From assembly GCF_013166595.1 (NCBI RefSeq), contig NZ_JABKKG010000009.1, positions 80,111-144,110 of the forward strand: a stretch of 64,000 nucleotides of DNA. Reading direction: 5' to 3'. A program made the translations under genes and the position numbers. Shown here one piece after another: positions 55,546 through 63,967 of the stretch. How positions within the stretch are numbered: the stretch's first letter is position 1; every line of letters starts with the position of its first letter. This DNA comes from Palleniella intestinalis. Its GTDB lineage: Bacteria; Bacteroidota; Bacteroidia; Bacteroidales; Bacteroidaceae. The notes under the pieces were generated by a model, which saw nothing but the letters and a program-made list of their open reading frames with translations, had not been told where the DNA came from and made no database searches.

Positions 55546-56745
55546 ATGAAAATCCTTGTACTGAACTGCGGTTCATCATCAATCAAATACCAGCTCTTCG
55601 AGATGGAGACAAAGACTGTCCTTGCAAAGGGCGGCATCGAGAAAATCGGTCTTCCGGGAGCGTTCATCAAGTTCAACGCTGCTGACGGTGGCAAGAAAGT
55701 AATCGAGCAGGAGATTCCTGAGCACACAGTGGGTGTGGAACTTATCTTCAAGGTTCTCACCGACCCTGTCGACGGTGCCTTGAAATCTCTTTCTGAACTT
55801 GACGCTGTAGGTCACCGTATGGTGCACGGAGGTGAGAAGTTCGCCAAGTCTGTCATCCTCGACGAGGAGGTGCTGAAGGCTTTCGAGGCTTGCAACGACC
55901 TCGCTCCGCTCCATAACCCTGCAAACCTTAAGGGTGTGGCAGCTGTCTCTGCCCTCCTTCCTGAGATTCCTCAGGTGGGTGTGTTTGACACAGCGTTCCA
56001 CCAGACAATGCCTGCACATGCTTACATGTATGCCATTCCTTACGAGATGTACGAGAAGTATGGCGTGCGTCGCTACGGTTTCCACGGCACATCCCACCGT
56101 TATGTTTCTGCACGTGCACTCGAATTCCTCGGTATGGAGGCTGAGGGAACGAAGGTTATCACAGCCCACATCGGCAACGGCGGCTCACTCGCTGCTGTCA
56201 AGGACGGCAAGTGCCAGGACACATCAATGGGTCTCACACCGCTGGAAGGCGTGATGATGGGCACACGTTCCGGCGATATTGACGGTGGTGCAGTGTCTTT
56301 CATCATGAAGAAAGAGGGACTTGACGCTGACGGCATCTCCAACTACCTCAACAAGAAGTCAGGTCTTGCCGGCATCTCCTGCAAGTCAAGCGACATGCGT
56401 GAGGTGTTCCAGGGCAGTGTTGACGGCGATGCTAAGTGCCGGCTTGCAATAGATATGTACACATACCGTATCAAGAAGTACATCGGCTCTTACGCTGCTG
56501 CCCTCGGAGGATGCGATGTTCTTGTGTTCACTGCAGGTGTCTGTGAGAATCAGTCTGACATCCGTGAGATGGTATGTAAGGACATGGAATGGATGGGTAT
56601 CAAGCTCGACCTTGAGAAGAATGCCACTATCCATGGCGAGGAGGCTGTCATCTCCACACCTGACTCTAAGGTCAAGGTTGTCGTTATCCCTACCGACGAG
56701 GAGCTGATGATTGCTACTGACACAATGGAACTTGTGTCTAAGTAG
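55546..56745 (+). CDS. ackA: Acetate kinase
   Basis: This 399-residue ASKHA-fold kinase has the phosphate-1 signature LNCGSSSIKYQLFEM at the N-terminus, HRMVHGGEKF, the FHGTSHRYVS motif, and AHIGNGGSLAAVKDGKC. It converts acetyl phosphate and ADP to acetate and ATP, the energy-conserving end of fermentation. It pairs with pta upstream. A strong terminator follows 50 nt later. Confidence 0.96.
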   Translation: MKILVLNCGSSSIKYQLFEMETKTVLAKGGIEKIGLPGAFIKFNAADGGKKVIEQEIPEHTVGVELIFKVLTDPVDGALKSLSELDAVGHRMVHGGEKFAKSVILDEEVLKAFEACNDLAPLHNPANLKGVAAVSALLPEIPQVGVFDTAFHQTMPAHAYMYAIPYEMYEKYGVRRYGFHGTSHRYVSARALEFLGMEAEGTKVITAHIGNGGSLAAVKDGKCQDTSMGLTPLEGVMMGTRSGDIDGGAVSFIMKKEGLDADGISNYLNKKSGLAGISCKSSDMREVFQGSVDGDAKCRLAIDMYTYRIKKYIGSYAAALGGCDVLVFTAGVCENQSDIREMVCKDMEWMGIKLDLEKNATIHGEEAVISTPDSKVKVVVIPTDEELMIATDTMELVSK

Positions 56746-56796
56746 TCAATAGAATATAAACTGCCGAAGCATTTCCTTTGCTTTGCAGAAATCAAA

Positions 56797-56852
56797 AAGA
56801 AGTAGCTATTGGTATTACAGCTTATGCTGTGGGTCTCCAATAGCTACTTCTT
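56797..56852. terminator. Bidirectional terminator between ackA and the AAA-ATPase gene
   Basis: A perfect 16-bp stem (AAGAAGTAGCTATTGG, 56797-56812; complement 56837-56852) with a 24-nt loop sits between converging genes. It has short T-runs on both sides. Confidence 0.8.
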
Positions 56853-56890
56853 GTTTTATGACGAATGTGGTTGCTGTTGAAGGGTGCACA

Positions 56891-58450
56891 TTATTCAATC
56901 ACCCAATCCTCTATGTTTTTTGTCTCACTGCTGAAATTTATGCCGACCCTTACAACCGGCAGCCCGGTGAGTGCGAACCTCTCATCATAGCTCTTCAGTG
57001 TGATTTGCTGCATGGCCGTTTCTGCACTTTTGTTTAGTTTAAGCTCAAAGATGTATAGTTTGTTTGCTGTACGTAGAACCATGTCCACGCGTCCGTTGCG
57101 AGTGTGCACCTCCACATCGACGTATGCGCCTAGCAGTGAGAAGATGACATACATCATTTGCTGCCAATGCCCCTCGTAATCGGTGTTGGAGGTATATGGC
57201 ACTGTTCCAAGGAAAGTCTTCATCAACTGCAAAGCTCCATCAATATCGTCCTTTAGCATGAAGCCATACATTTTTGCAATCGTTGTGTTGCCACGGCTTG
57301 TGTATTCGTGCAGATAGTTAGGCAGTAGGCTTCGCATCAATCCGATGCGTACCTCCTTGTTTGGAATGTCCAATGTGTAAAGACCCAATATATTGTCATA
57401 CCCTTTTATTGTTATATATCCGCTTTGATACAGCAGTGGCACAATGCTTGTCATGCGTTCTGTAGGCGCGTCGAAGTCGGCAGCATCTGCATCGTATCCT
57501 CCGATGTCCGACGGTTGCACGTTAAACTTTCGGAGCATCTCAACCAGATATGTCGGAGTGCCGGAGCCGAACCAGTGTGATGCTATGTCATTTGTTGACA
57601 ATGCATTAAGCAAGCTGAATGGATTGTATATGTCCGGAGACAGCTTTGAGAAATGATACCCGTCATAATGCGATTTCAGCCTTTCCATCGTCTCGCAGTA
57701 TGTCACTCCCAGCTGCCCTGCCAGATATTCCACCTCTGTCCGCATCCGTGTCTCCAGTTCTTCCTGTGTAATGCCGCAAATGGCGGCATACTGCGGCAGC
57801 ATGCTTATGTTCAGTATGTTGTTCAGTTCAGAGAAGATGCTCAGTTGTGAGAACTTCGTTATTCCTGTCAGGAAAACAAACCTGAGGTATGGGTCGCATG
57901 CCTTCAGCGGGCTGTAGAAATTGCGCATGATGTTACGCAAATTCGGAAGGTTCTCGTCCTCGTGCATGACATCAAGCAACGGTGCGTCGTACTCATCAAT
58001 CAGTACCACAACCTGCCTGCCAGTCTGTTCGCATGCACGCTTGATAAGCCCTTCAAGCCGTTGGTTAGGGTTGATGTCAGCCTCTTCGCGTCCATAAATT
58101 TTCTCATACTGGAACAGTTTTCTTTCAAGTTCCAATATAAGGTCCTTCTCTCCTGCATGCTTTGCTGTACTCATGTCGAAATGCAGCACAGGATGCACCG
58201 TCCACTCTTTCTCCAGGTGCTCCATTGCCAGCCCCTTGAAAAGCTCTCTCCTGCCTTCAAAATAGCTTTTCAGTGTGCTCACCAGCAACGATTTTCCGAA
58301 CCGGCGCGGACGGCTTAGGAACATGTAGTTTGATTTTCCATGTGTCATGCTATAGACAAATTCGGTTTTGTCTATATACAGGCAGTCCTCCTTGATGAGT
58401 TTCTCGAATGTCTGAATTCCGATTCCCGGTAGTTTTCGTCCCATAAGCAC
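56891..58450 (-). CDS. AAA-ATPase with C-terminal PD-(D/E)XK nuclease-like domain
   Basis: This 519-residue protein belongs to the family common in Bacteroidales with an N-terminal AAA-ATPase-like region and a DUF1703 C-terminus. The P-loop is in SRPRRFGKSLLVSTL and the Walker B-like segment is VVLIDEYDAPLLD. The C-terminal domain (about 430-515) carries a PD-(D/E)XK-like core, RVDMVLRTANKLYIFELKLN. These genes occur in many copies per genome, and their role is unknown (mobile-element or defence links have been suggested). It has its own full promoter and lies next to the palindromic repeat and recombinase at the edge of the variable region. Confidence 0.85.
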   Translation of the reverse strand: MLMGRKLPGIGIQTFEKLIKEDCLYIDKTEFVYSMTHGKSNYMFLSRPRRFGKSLLVSTLKSYFEGRRELFKGLAMEHLEKEWTVHPVLHFDMSTAKHAGEKDLILELERKLFQYEKIYGREEADINPNQRLEGLIKRACEQTGRQVVVLIDEYDAPLLDVMHEDENLPNLRNIMRNFYSPLKACDPYLRFVFLTGITKFSQLSIFSELNNILNISMLPQYAAICGITQEELETRMRTEVEYLAGQLGVTYCETMERLKSHYDGYHFSKLSPDIYNPFSLLNALSTNDIASHWFGSGTPTYLVEMLRKFNVQPSDIGGYDADAADFDAPTERMTSIVPLLYQSGYITIKGYDNILGLYTLDIPNKEVRIGLMRSLLPNYLHEYTSRGNTTIAKMYGFMLKDDIDGALQLMKTFLGTVPYTSNTDYEGHWQQMMYVIFSLLGAYVDVEVHTRNGRVDMVLRTANKLYIFELKLNKSAETAMQQITLKSYDERFALTGLPVVRVGINFSSETKNIEDWVIE

Positions 58451-58542
58451 AGAGTTTTTTCATATTATTTGTTATGCACAGATAGTGCAAGTCGAACGCA
58501 ATGGAGCTTGTTCGGAATTGCTGAGGTGCATCTTATCTTATG

Positions 58543-58574
58543 CAAAGATAATGTTTTTGTTTTTATCTGCCAAA
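58543..58574 (-). promoter_or_regulatory. Promoter of the AAA-ATPase gene
   Basis: On the minus strand TTTG (58574-58571) lies 20 nt ahead of TATCTTTG (58550-58543), a full match. The leader is about 88 nt. Confidence 0.7.
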
Positions 58575-58719
58575 TATTTAAGGCTGCAATATGAAAAACA
58601 GTTGTATTTTATAGTAAGAAAGAATAGATTTGCGAAAATATGCAAGCGCATTGCTCATGGTTTTCCTATTACCCAATGACTACGTTTTTGTATAATTCCA
58701 TGTCCTACAGTAACTGCCG

Positions 58720-58992
58720 TGCAAAGTGTGGCGAAGCCACAACCTTTACGGTAACCGCGGGCTTCAGCCCTGCGGGTAGGGAATAGTCCATACATAACGT
58801 GTGGCAGCGCCACACTCCTTTATGGTTCATCTTCGCACAAGCGTATGAAAGTGGATTGTTGAGGTTCGTGCCGTCTGTGTGTGTTCGGCATAAAGGAGTG
58901 TGGTTCCACCACACAGCGTTTGATCTGTTTTACAGTCCTCACGGCTGAAGCCGGAGGTTACCGTAAGGGTTGTGGCTCCGCCACACTTTGCA
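58720..58992. repeat. Nested palindromic repeat element, copy 2
   Basis: This element relates to the one at 4952-5216 but is in reverse orientation. Read on the minus strand, it has the same order: GTGTGGCGGAGCCACA, CCTTACGGTAACC, a GGCTTCAGCC hairpin, TGTGG-TGG-AACCACACTCC, CTTTATG, GCACGAACCT, then the mirrored parts. Terminal arms begin TGCAAAGTGTGG. It lies between the AAA-ATPase gene and the recombinase gene. The rest of the gap (58575-59109) has no gene, only an A-rich leader to the recombinase. Confidence 0.85.
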
Positions 58993-59109
58993 TGGAGATG
59001 TTGGCAATAAGGCATGAGTGTTTTCGCAAATCAATTTTGTTTGACTATAAGTAACTGTTGAAAATTAATACCTCAATATATAATCTAAAATCACAACAAA
59101 CAAAAAATT

Positions 59110-60327
59110 ATGGCAACAATCAAAGTGAAGTTTCGCCCCTCCTCGGTAGCAGGCAAGGAAGGCACGGTTTATTATCACATCATCAATCAGCGTGCTGTGC
59201 GCTGCATAGGCACGGATTACCATGTCTTGCCGTGTGAGTGGGACAGCCGCCACGCTTCGGTGCATATAGCGAGAGACAGCTGCCGCAAGGCGCATCTGCA
59301 ACTCATACAGGACAAAATCTGTTGGGAGCTAAGGCAGATGAGGACGGTGGTCCTGCAGAAGGAGGAATATGGCTATGGCATAGATGAATTGGCAGAGACT
59401 TTGCGCCGTTTGCCTTCATGCCAAAGCGTTTTCAGCTTCATAAGGACGCAGATTGAGAGAAAAGAACAGATGAAGCGTTGGGGCACTGCCAAGACATACA
59501 GTGATGCTTTGAGGAAATTCAGTGCTTTCCGCTGTGGTGATGACATCGCTTTTGATTCGCTTACCTCCGACATGGTGGAAGGCTATGAGGCATGGCTGTG
59601 CTGCCAACGCCTGAAGCAGAACACCATAGCTTACTATCTGCGCACGCTCCGCACACTTTACCATAAGGCTGTGGAGACTGGACTTGTGGAGGAACGCAAC
59701 ATCTTCCGCCATGTGCGCACATCAAGTGTGCGTACTTCAAAGAGGGCAATATCCATTGAATGCATAAGGAAGATTGTGCAGCTTCGTCTCCGTCAAGGCT
59801 CTGCTCTTGCTTTTGCAAGGGACATGTTCATGTTCAGTCTTTATATGCGGGGCATGGCGTTCGTGGATATGGCGTTCCTGAAGAAGAGTGATGTCAGGTA
59901 CGGAGTGCTTTCGTATAACCGCCGCAAGACGAACCAAAGCCTGACAATAGGGTGGGAGCCGCCCGTCCAGCGCATAGTGGACGCGTATGCTTCCAGGACA
60001 CAAGGCACATCGTATCTGCTCCCGATAATACGGAAGGAGGACGGCAATGAGTACAGGGCATACAAACAGGTGCTGCAGAACGTGAACCGCAATCTGAAGA
60101 AGATTGGTGAAATGCTTGGATTCAAAATGTCACTGACAATCTATGTCGCCCGCCATTCGTGGGCAAGTGCGGCGTTGAACATGAACATCCCGCTTGCGAC
60201 AATAAGCGAGGGAATGGGGCATCACTCGTACAGGACAACACAGATTTATCTTGAATCGATAGGCACAAACAGAATTAATCAGGCAAATTGGAAAATCATG
60301 CAGGCAATATTAGGGAATGAGGAATAA
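59110..60327 (+). CDS. Tyrosine-type site-specific recombinase
   Basis: This 405-residue integrase/recombinase has an N-terminal arm-binding region, a SAM-like core-binding domain (about 110-210) and a catalytic domain. Catalytic residues are Arg247 (LYMRGMAFVDM), Lys273 (NRRKTNQ), Arg348 in YVARHSWAS (with Tyr345 where many have His), His371 (GMGHHSYRTT) and the nucleophile Tyr380 (QIYLES). It resembles the Bacteroidales recombinases that flip promoters of surface genes rather than phage integrases. No excision gene or att-like duplication is seen. Directly downstream is a DNA segment bounded by perfect 19-bp inverted repeats, the likely target, followed by a UpxY-like gene. Confidence 0.88.
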   Translation: MATIKVKFRPSSVAGKEGTVYYHIINQRAVRCIGTDYHVLPCEWDSRHASVHIARDSCRKAHLQLIQDKICWELRQMRTVVLQKEEYGYGIDELAETLRRLPSCQSVFSFIRTQIERKEQMKRWGTAKTYSDALRKFSAFRCGDDIAFDSLTSDMVEGYEAWLCCQRLKQNTIAYYLRTLRTLYHKAVETGLVEERNIFRHVRTSSVRTSKRAISIECIRKIVQLRLRQGSALAFARDMFMFSLYMRGMAFVDMAFLKKSDVRYGVLSYNRRKTNQSLTIGWEPPVQRIVDAYASRTQGTSYLLPIIRKEDGNEYRAYKQVLQNVNRNLKKIGEMLGFKMSLTIYVARHSWASAALNMNIPLATISEGMGHHSYRTTQIYLESIGTNRINQANWKIMQAILGNEE

Positions 60328-60433
60328 GGTGCAGCATGATTCTTGCATGTGACTATTGTGATGAAAGACAAGCGTTTGACTTGCTAAAAAAACAGAAAGG
60401 CTTTTCTTTTACAAGAAGAAAGGCATTGTGCTA

Positions 60434-60441
60434 CAAAATTA
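60434..60441 (-). promoter_or_regulatory. -7 box inside the invertible segment
   Basis: TAATTTTG on the minus strand is an exact TAnnTTTG match, currently pointing left toward the recombinase gene. The -33 position is poor, so the promoter may be weak or need an activator. Confidence 0.5.
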
Positions 60442-60519
60442 GTGATTTATTTTGATTTCATTACATAAGTTGATTGTTTTTTTTCTTTTTTTAAGAAAGT
60501 ATCATGCAAATGTTTGTTG

Positions 60520-60562
60520 AATCAGCCATTCCGACGAAAAGGAAATGGCTGATTCTGTTTTT
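60520..60562 (+). terminator. Rightward terminator inside the invertible segment
   Basis: A perfect 11-bp stem (AATCAGCCATT, 60520-60530; AATGGCTGATT, 60544-60554) is followed by CTGTTTTT. The T-run is only on the rightward side. Confidence 0.8.
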
Positions 60563-60799
60563 AATACAGATAAATGCCTTTCTTCTTGTAAGATAGCATT
60601 ATTTGACATTTGCGAAAGCTGATTGTTTTATAGTCAGCATGAAAAAGAATGGATTAGGAATTTCTTGGGCTCTTTCCATGACAGGAAGATAGCTTGGAGA
60701 ATTATAACTATATGGAAATGAGAGAAAACGGTGTGTTAATCAGGCATCCGTATCCATCATGTATGGTTGTTGCCAAGGACATAAAGTAGATGAGAATTT

Positions 60800-61921
60800 A
60801 TGAAACTGGACAGTACGAACTCTTATCTTACAGCTGAAGGAACAAAAAAGTTTCCAACCGGCATACTTATTTCTGAACCGAAGAAGACCGGTCCAGAGGT
60901 AAAACTGTATACATGTGGCAACAGGGCACCTCACGAGAGTATTGCAGGAAAGTATGAAGAACCAAAACCGTCATGGTCATATCTTTTTGTCCATCATACC
61001 AAAGTGAAAGGTATATCCTCAATCTTGGAAAGAGACAACCGCCCTTTCTTCGTACATAAGACAATCCATTATTACCGCCGTCAAGGCAAATCGAAGACAG
61101 TCCGCAAGAAAGAGATTCCTACGGTCAGTGGACTTGTATTCCTGCAAGGCAATCCTGCGGAGATTCAAAAATATTTGGACAATGTGCTTCCGGGACGCTA
61201 CCTCTGCAAGAATTGCAGCACAGGGAAGGTGGCGGTGATACCTGACAGGCAGATGCGCCCTTTCATGGGTCTTGCAGAGTCGGATCCGGAGAGAATACGT
61301 TTCCTCCTGCATCCTTTCCATTACTATGCCCGTAACCGCATATTGCTCCGTATCACATCAGGTGAGCTTGAAGGACTAGAAGGCTATGTCATACGCATCG
61401 ACCGTGACCGCCGTCTCGTGATGAACGTAGGTGGCATGAGCGTGGCCATTTCCAGTGTCCATGCAGAGCGATTCGAGGTAGTTCAGGACGCTTCGGGTGC
61501 CCGCCCTTCGGAAGCTGATGCGTTGTACAAGCGCAACCTTCAGGAACGTCAGGCACTCATCGACCGTTATTTTCATCCTGTCAGGACCATCCGCGACATC
61601 GCCATTCAGGCAGAGAACATTGAAATCCTCAGAGCGCAGACCCTTGCCGAACTGTCAAAAGGCAAGCTCTCTTTCCGTGAGGCACTTGGCACATTCTTCT
61701 TCATCATAGAGGAAATTGCCTATTACTATGCTCCGTCAGTGGAGACCGGCAAGGACAAGATGTCCCCGATTCTTCAGGCTGGCTCCACAATCCTGCAGGA
61801 GATAGACACCATAATCAGCACTCCCGTCCATGCCATCGAAATCCGTCAGGAGTACGAGTCTGACCGCGAGCAGCTCATGCTCAATTACGGCTATTTGTTT
61901 GAGGATAGGGGAGGTGTGTGA
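60800..61921 (+). CDS. UpxY-like (NusG-family) transcription antiterminator, long form
   Basis: This 373-residue protein has a NusG N-terminal-like domain (about 57-170, WSYLFVHHTKVKGISSIL then VSGLVFLQGNPAEIQKYL) and a KOW domain (about 180-228, LEGLEGYVIRIDRDRRLVMN). UpxY proteins of Bacteroides are specialised NusG paralogues that bind RNA polymerase at one polysaccharide operon and prevent early termination. They are about 170-180 residues long. Here an extra helical region of about 145 residues follows the KOW domain (ERQALIDRYFHPVRTIRDIA onward), and about 55 residues precede the NGN domain. It is the first gene past the predicted switch, as expected for the start of a surface polysaccharide locus. 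Confidence 0.8.
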   Translation: MKLDSTNSYLTAEGTKKFPTGILISEPKKTGPEVKLYTCGNRAPHESIAGKYEEPKPSWSYLFVHHTKVKGISSILERDNRPFFVHKTIHYYRRQGKSKTVRKKEIPTVSGLVFLQGNPAEIQKYLDNVLPGRYLCKNCSTGKVAVIPDRQMRPFMGLAESDPERIRFLLHPFHYYARNRILLRITSGELEGLEGYVIRIDRDRRLVMNVGGMSVAISSVHAERFEVVQDASGARPSEADALYKRNLQERQALIDRYFHPVRTIRDIAIQAENIEILRAQTLAELSKGKLSFREALGTFFFIIEEIAYYYAPSVETGKDKMSPILQAGSTILQEIDTIISTPVHAIEIRQEYESDREQLMLNYGYLFEDRGGV

Positions 61922-62265
61922 GTGGTGGTAAACTCAGCTGCTCATCATTAAGCCGGTTATTGCTCACTGTGCAAATATAATCCTTATTTTATAGTCATTG
62001 ACATTAGTGTAAGCTCAACCCCAACTCTAATTTTTAAAAAACTGAGAGATGGTTTAATTTTAAAGAGTCACCCCGCAAGTGCAATTGTTTTTACAAAGTT
62101 ACAAAAAGTATTTGAAAAACTCCCTTATAGGCGTATGTGTTTTGGCGCTGGGCTATTGGTGATTTTACTAATGGAATTATAAATTCGTTCTCTGTCTCTA
62201 TTAAATTAGAGGCTGAGAACATTTACAGTGAAATCTTTAATATATAACAAATAAAAATATATGAC
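61922..62265 (+). other. A+T-rich intergenic stretch
   Basis: No convincing gene is seen in the 344 nt after the UpxY-like gene. A short open stretch (62132-62248) reads FWRWAIGDFTNGIINSFSVS then IKLEAENIYSEIFNI before a stop, and could be the decayed end of a gene. Base composition is clearly more A+T-rich from here to the right edge. A long untranslated leader is expected in UpxY-controlled operons. Confidence 0.35.
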
Positions 62266-63048
62266 ATGCCATTATTGTCATTCTCTTTATTGACACTTAT
62301 AAAAGGAGCTATTACACTTAGTAAATGTTCTGCGGTAAAGGTTTTTATTGCGAAAAACGGAGCTGCGATTGTTGGCAAATTAGGTGTTGAAGGTGCCATT
62401 GCTGCAGGAACAACCGCAGCAGGAATTACAGGTGTTGCTGTTGGCATTGCTGCATTGCCTGAAACAACAAAAAAGGGCTTTTCACAAATAATTAAAGGGG
62501 TTAGGGAACATAAAGCGAGTGATTTTTTTGATGGAGTATACCGCATATCAAAAGCGTATGTTTCCGTTTCAGGATTTACAGAAGATTTTTCCGAATATGT
62601 TGAATCATTGGACATCCCAAGTGAAGATAAAATAGTCGTTAATGTTACTGTCAAAGAAATGACTCAGGTTCTCATAGACAAAATAGAAGGCAATGCATAT
62701 AAAATCTTGCAGCAATTTGAGAATAAATTGCAGAACCAAGGAATGACGGGAACATCGTACCAAATTATTATAGATAATATATACAAGCAGCACACCCAAA
62801 ATATTTCTGATGATTATGCCATTGTTTTAGGGCGTGCAGGAAGAATATATGCAGATATAAGTAAATATAACATAGAACATAAGCTTATTTCTGAAAATAC
62901 ATACGATCATTATTTACTGTATTGTATATCAGGTTGGCTTTTGAATAATTTGACGGAATTAAACTGTCTTCTTGGAATTTCGCAATCACAATTAGCCCAT
63001 GATATTACGGATAACATATTTTGCTATCTTAGATCCATAGGCAAATAG
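62266..63048 (+). CDS. Hypothetical protein with glycine/alanine-rich hydrophobic segment
   Basis: This 260-residue protein is not recognised. A hydrophobic, Gly/Ala-rich segment at about residues 31-62 (AAIVGKLGVEGAIAAGTTAA and onward) looks like a membrane-inserting hairpin. The remainder is soluble, mixed helical, with SGFTEDFSEYVESLDIP and many Ile, Asn and Tyr. Codon use is A+T-rich, unlike the core genes to the left, which suggests transfer. It is followed by an LRAT-like fragment. Glycine-rich hairpins occur in toxins and in membrane-acting effectors, but nothing here proves such a role. Confidence 0.6.
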   Translation: MPLLSFSLLTLIKGAITLSKCSAVKVFIAKNGAAIVGKLGVEGAIAAGTTAAGITGVAVGIAALPETTKKGFSQIIKGVREHKASDFFDGVYRISKAYVSVSGFTEDFSEYVESLDIPSEDKIVVNVTVKEMTQVLIDKIEGNAYKILQQFENKLQNQGMTGTSYQIIIDNIYKQHTQNISDDYAIVLGRAGRIYADISKYNIEHKLISENTYDHYLLYCISGWLLNNLTELNCLLGISQSQLAHDITDNIFCYLRSIGK

Positions 63049-63308
63049 GCAGCACAAAGAAGCTACCACATTTTTTCCAGTATATAAGCAACGAGATATG
63101 TTTCTCCATACTGCGTAACATGGGGCATTATGAACTGATGACAAATAATTGTGAGCATTTCGTAAGATGGTGTAAAACAGGGAAAGCCAATAGCCGTCAG
63201 GTAACGAATTTCTTCATAGATGCTGTTTCTATTTTAGCAAGTATATTCTTCAGAAATCCTGCACCACTTATGACTCGTATTGCACAACGAAAACTAATGC
63301 TTGGTTGA
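63033..63308 (+). pseudogene. LRAT/NlpC-like protein, C-terminal fragment
   Basis: The open frame from 63033 (first ATG at 63120) carries the LRAT-family signature YELMTNNCEHFVRWCKTG, where the Cys of NCEHF is the catalytic cysteine of lecithin:retinol acyltransferase-like and NlpC/P60-related enzymes. A hydrophobic C-terminus follows (about 34-50 of the ATG form). The N-terminal part with the catalytic His is missing, and a stop at 63030 closes the frame. It is most likely a decayed gene. A genuine 62-residue product cannot be excluded. Confidence 0.6.
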
Positions 63309-63358
63309 GAAATTGTTTTTGAAACACTTACGGTTTCAAATATTGAAATAAATTTATA

Positions 63359-63898
63359 ATGGAAAGAAATAACTCGCTGGACGGACTGAAATACGTTCTG
63401 ATATCTCTTGTCATATTGGGACATTTTATCGAGCCCAACCGATATGACAATCAGATTTCCTGTATGCTATACAGCATCATCTATTCATTCCATATGCCGC
63501 TTTTTATATGGATGAACGGCTATTTTTACAAACAAAGAGATTTTAAGCAAGAGCTAAAAAAGAGCCTTCCCCTTATAGAAATATGTATCATCTCACACGT
63601 AGGCTTCACGTTGATTGGACATGGCAGGCTTACCCTTCACAGTTTGCTCTCTTTCAACTACTCGCCGTCATGGTATATGCTAAGCCTGTTCATCTGGAGA
63701 ATGGCTTCTTCCATATTGTTTAAATCTTTCTGCATACGTAAACTGTTGATATGTGCCATTATTGTGGAAATAGTTTCATTCGTCTTTATAAATAAATATA
63801 GCGGCTACTTCTCCTTAATGCGCACATTGCAATTTTATCCATATTTTGTTGCAGGATATACATTCAAGATAGAAGTGCAATTTCTTGACTGCATATGA
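63359..63898 (+). CDS. Acyltransferase-3-like membrane protein, truncated
   Basis: The 179 residues begin like an acyltransferase 3 (O-acetyltransferase) family protein: NNSLDGLKYVLISLVILGHF, with the catalytic-type His, and FHMPLFIWMNGYF. Several membrane helices follow, with the family phrase PSWYMLSLFIWRM. Family members have about 330-350 residues and 10 helices. This frame stops after about half, just before a perfect inverted repeat (63904-63967). Such enzymes add acetyl groups to surface polysaccharides, in keeping with a polysaccharide locus. It may be a gene cut by insertion or by a stop mutation. Confidence 0.7.
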   Translation: MERNNSLDGLKYVLISLVILGHFIEPNRYDNQISCMLYSIIYSFHMPLFIWMNGYFYKQRDFKQELKKSLPLIEICIISHVGFTLIGHGRLTLHSLLSFNYSPSWYMLSLFIWRMASSILFKSFCIRKLLICAIIVEIVSFVFINKYSGYFSLMRTLQFYPYFVAGYTFKIEVQFLDCI

Positions 63899-63903
63899 GT
63901 CCC

Positions 63904-63967
63904 CCTCCTTCTGTGTATAAGAGGTTCCGGAGCGTAGCGACAGGGTTCTCTTATACACAGAAGGAGG
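63904..63967. repeat. Inverted repeat after the truncated acyltransferase
   Basis: Perfect 20-bp arms (CCTCCTTCTGTGTATAAGAG, 63904-63923; complement 63948-63967) flank a 24-nt loop with GGAGCGTAGCGACAGGG. No T-run follows, so it is not a usual terminator. It may be a short mobile or recombination element that ended the gene before it. Confidence 0.65.

Larger units (their letters stand above)
60409..60591. promoter_or_regulatory. Predicted invertible promoter segment
   Basis: Perfect 19-bp inverted repeats (TTACAAGAAGAAAGGCATT at 60409-60427 and its complement at 60573-60591) bound a 145-bp segment between the recombinase gene and the UpxY-like gene. Inside lie a minus-strand -7 box (60434-60441) and a rightward terminator (60520-60562). 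In the orientation shown, the promoter points away from the UpxY-like gene and the terminator blocks read-through into it, so the locus would be OFF. Inversion would point the promoter at the gene. The layout parallels the capsule promoter switches of Bacteroides fragilis. Confidence 0.72.

Noticed and set aside
59110..60327. Phage or conjugative-element integrase with att sites
   Set aside because: No tRNA gene, direct-repeat att pair, excisionase or mobilisation gene is visible; the adjacent inverted-repeat segment fits a DNA invertase better.
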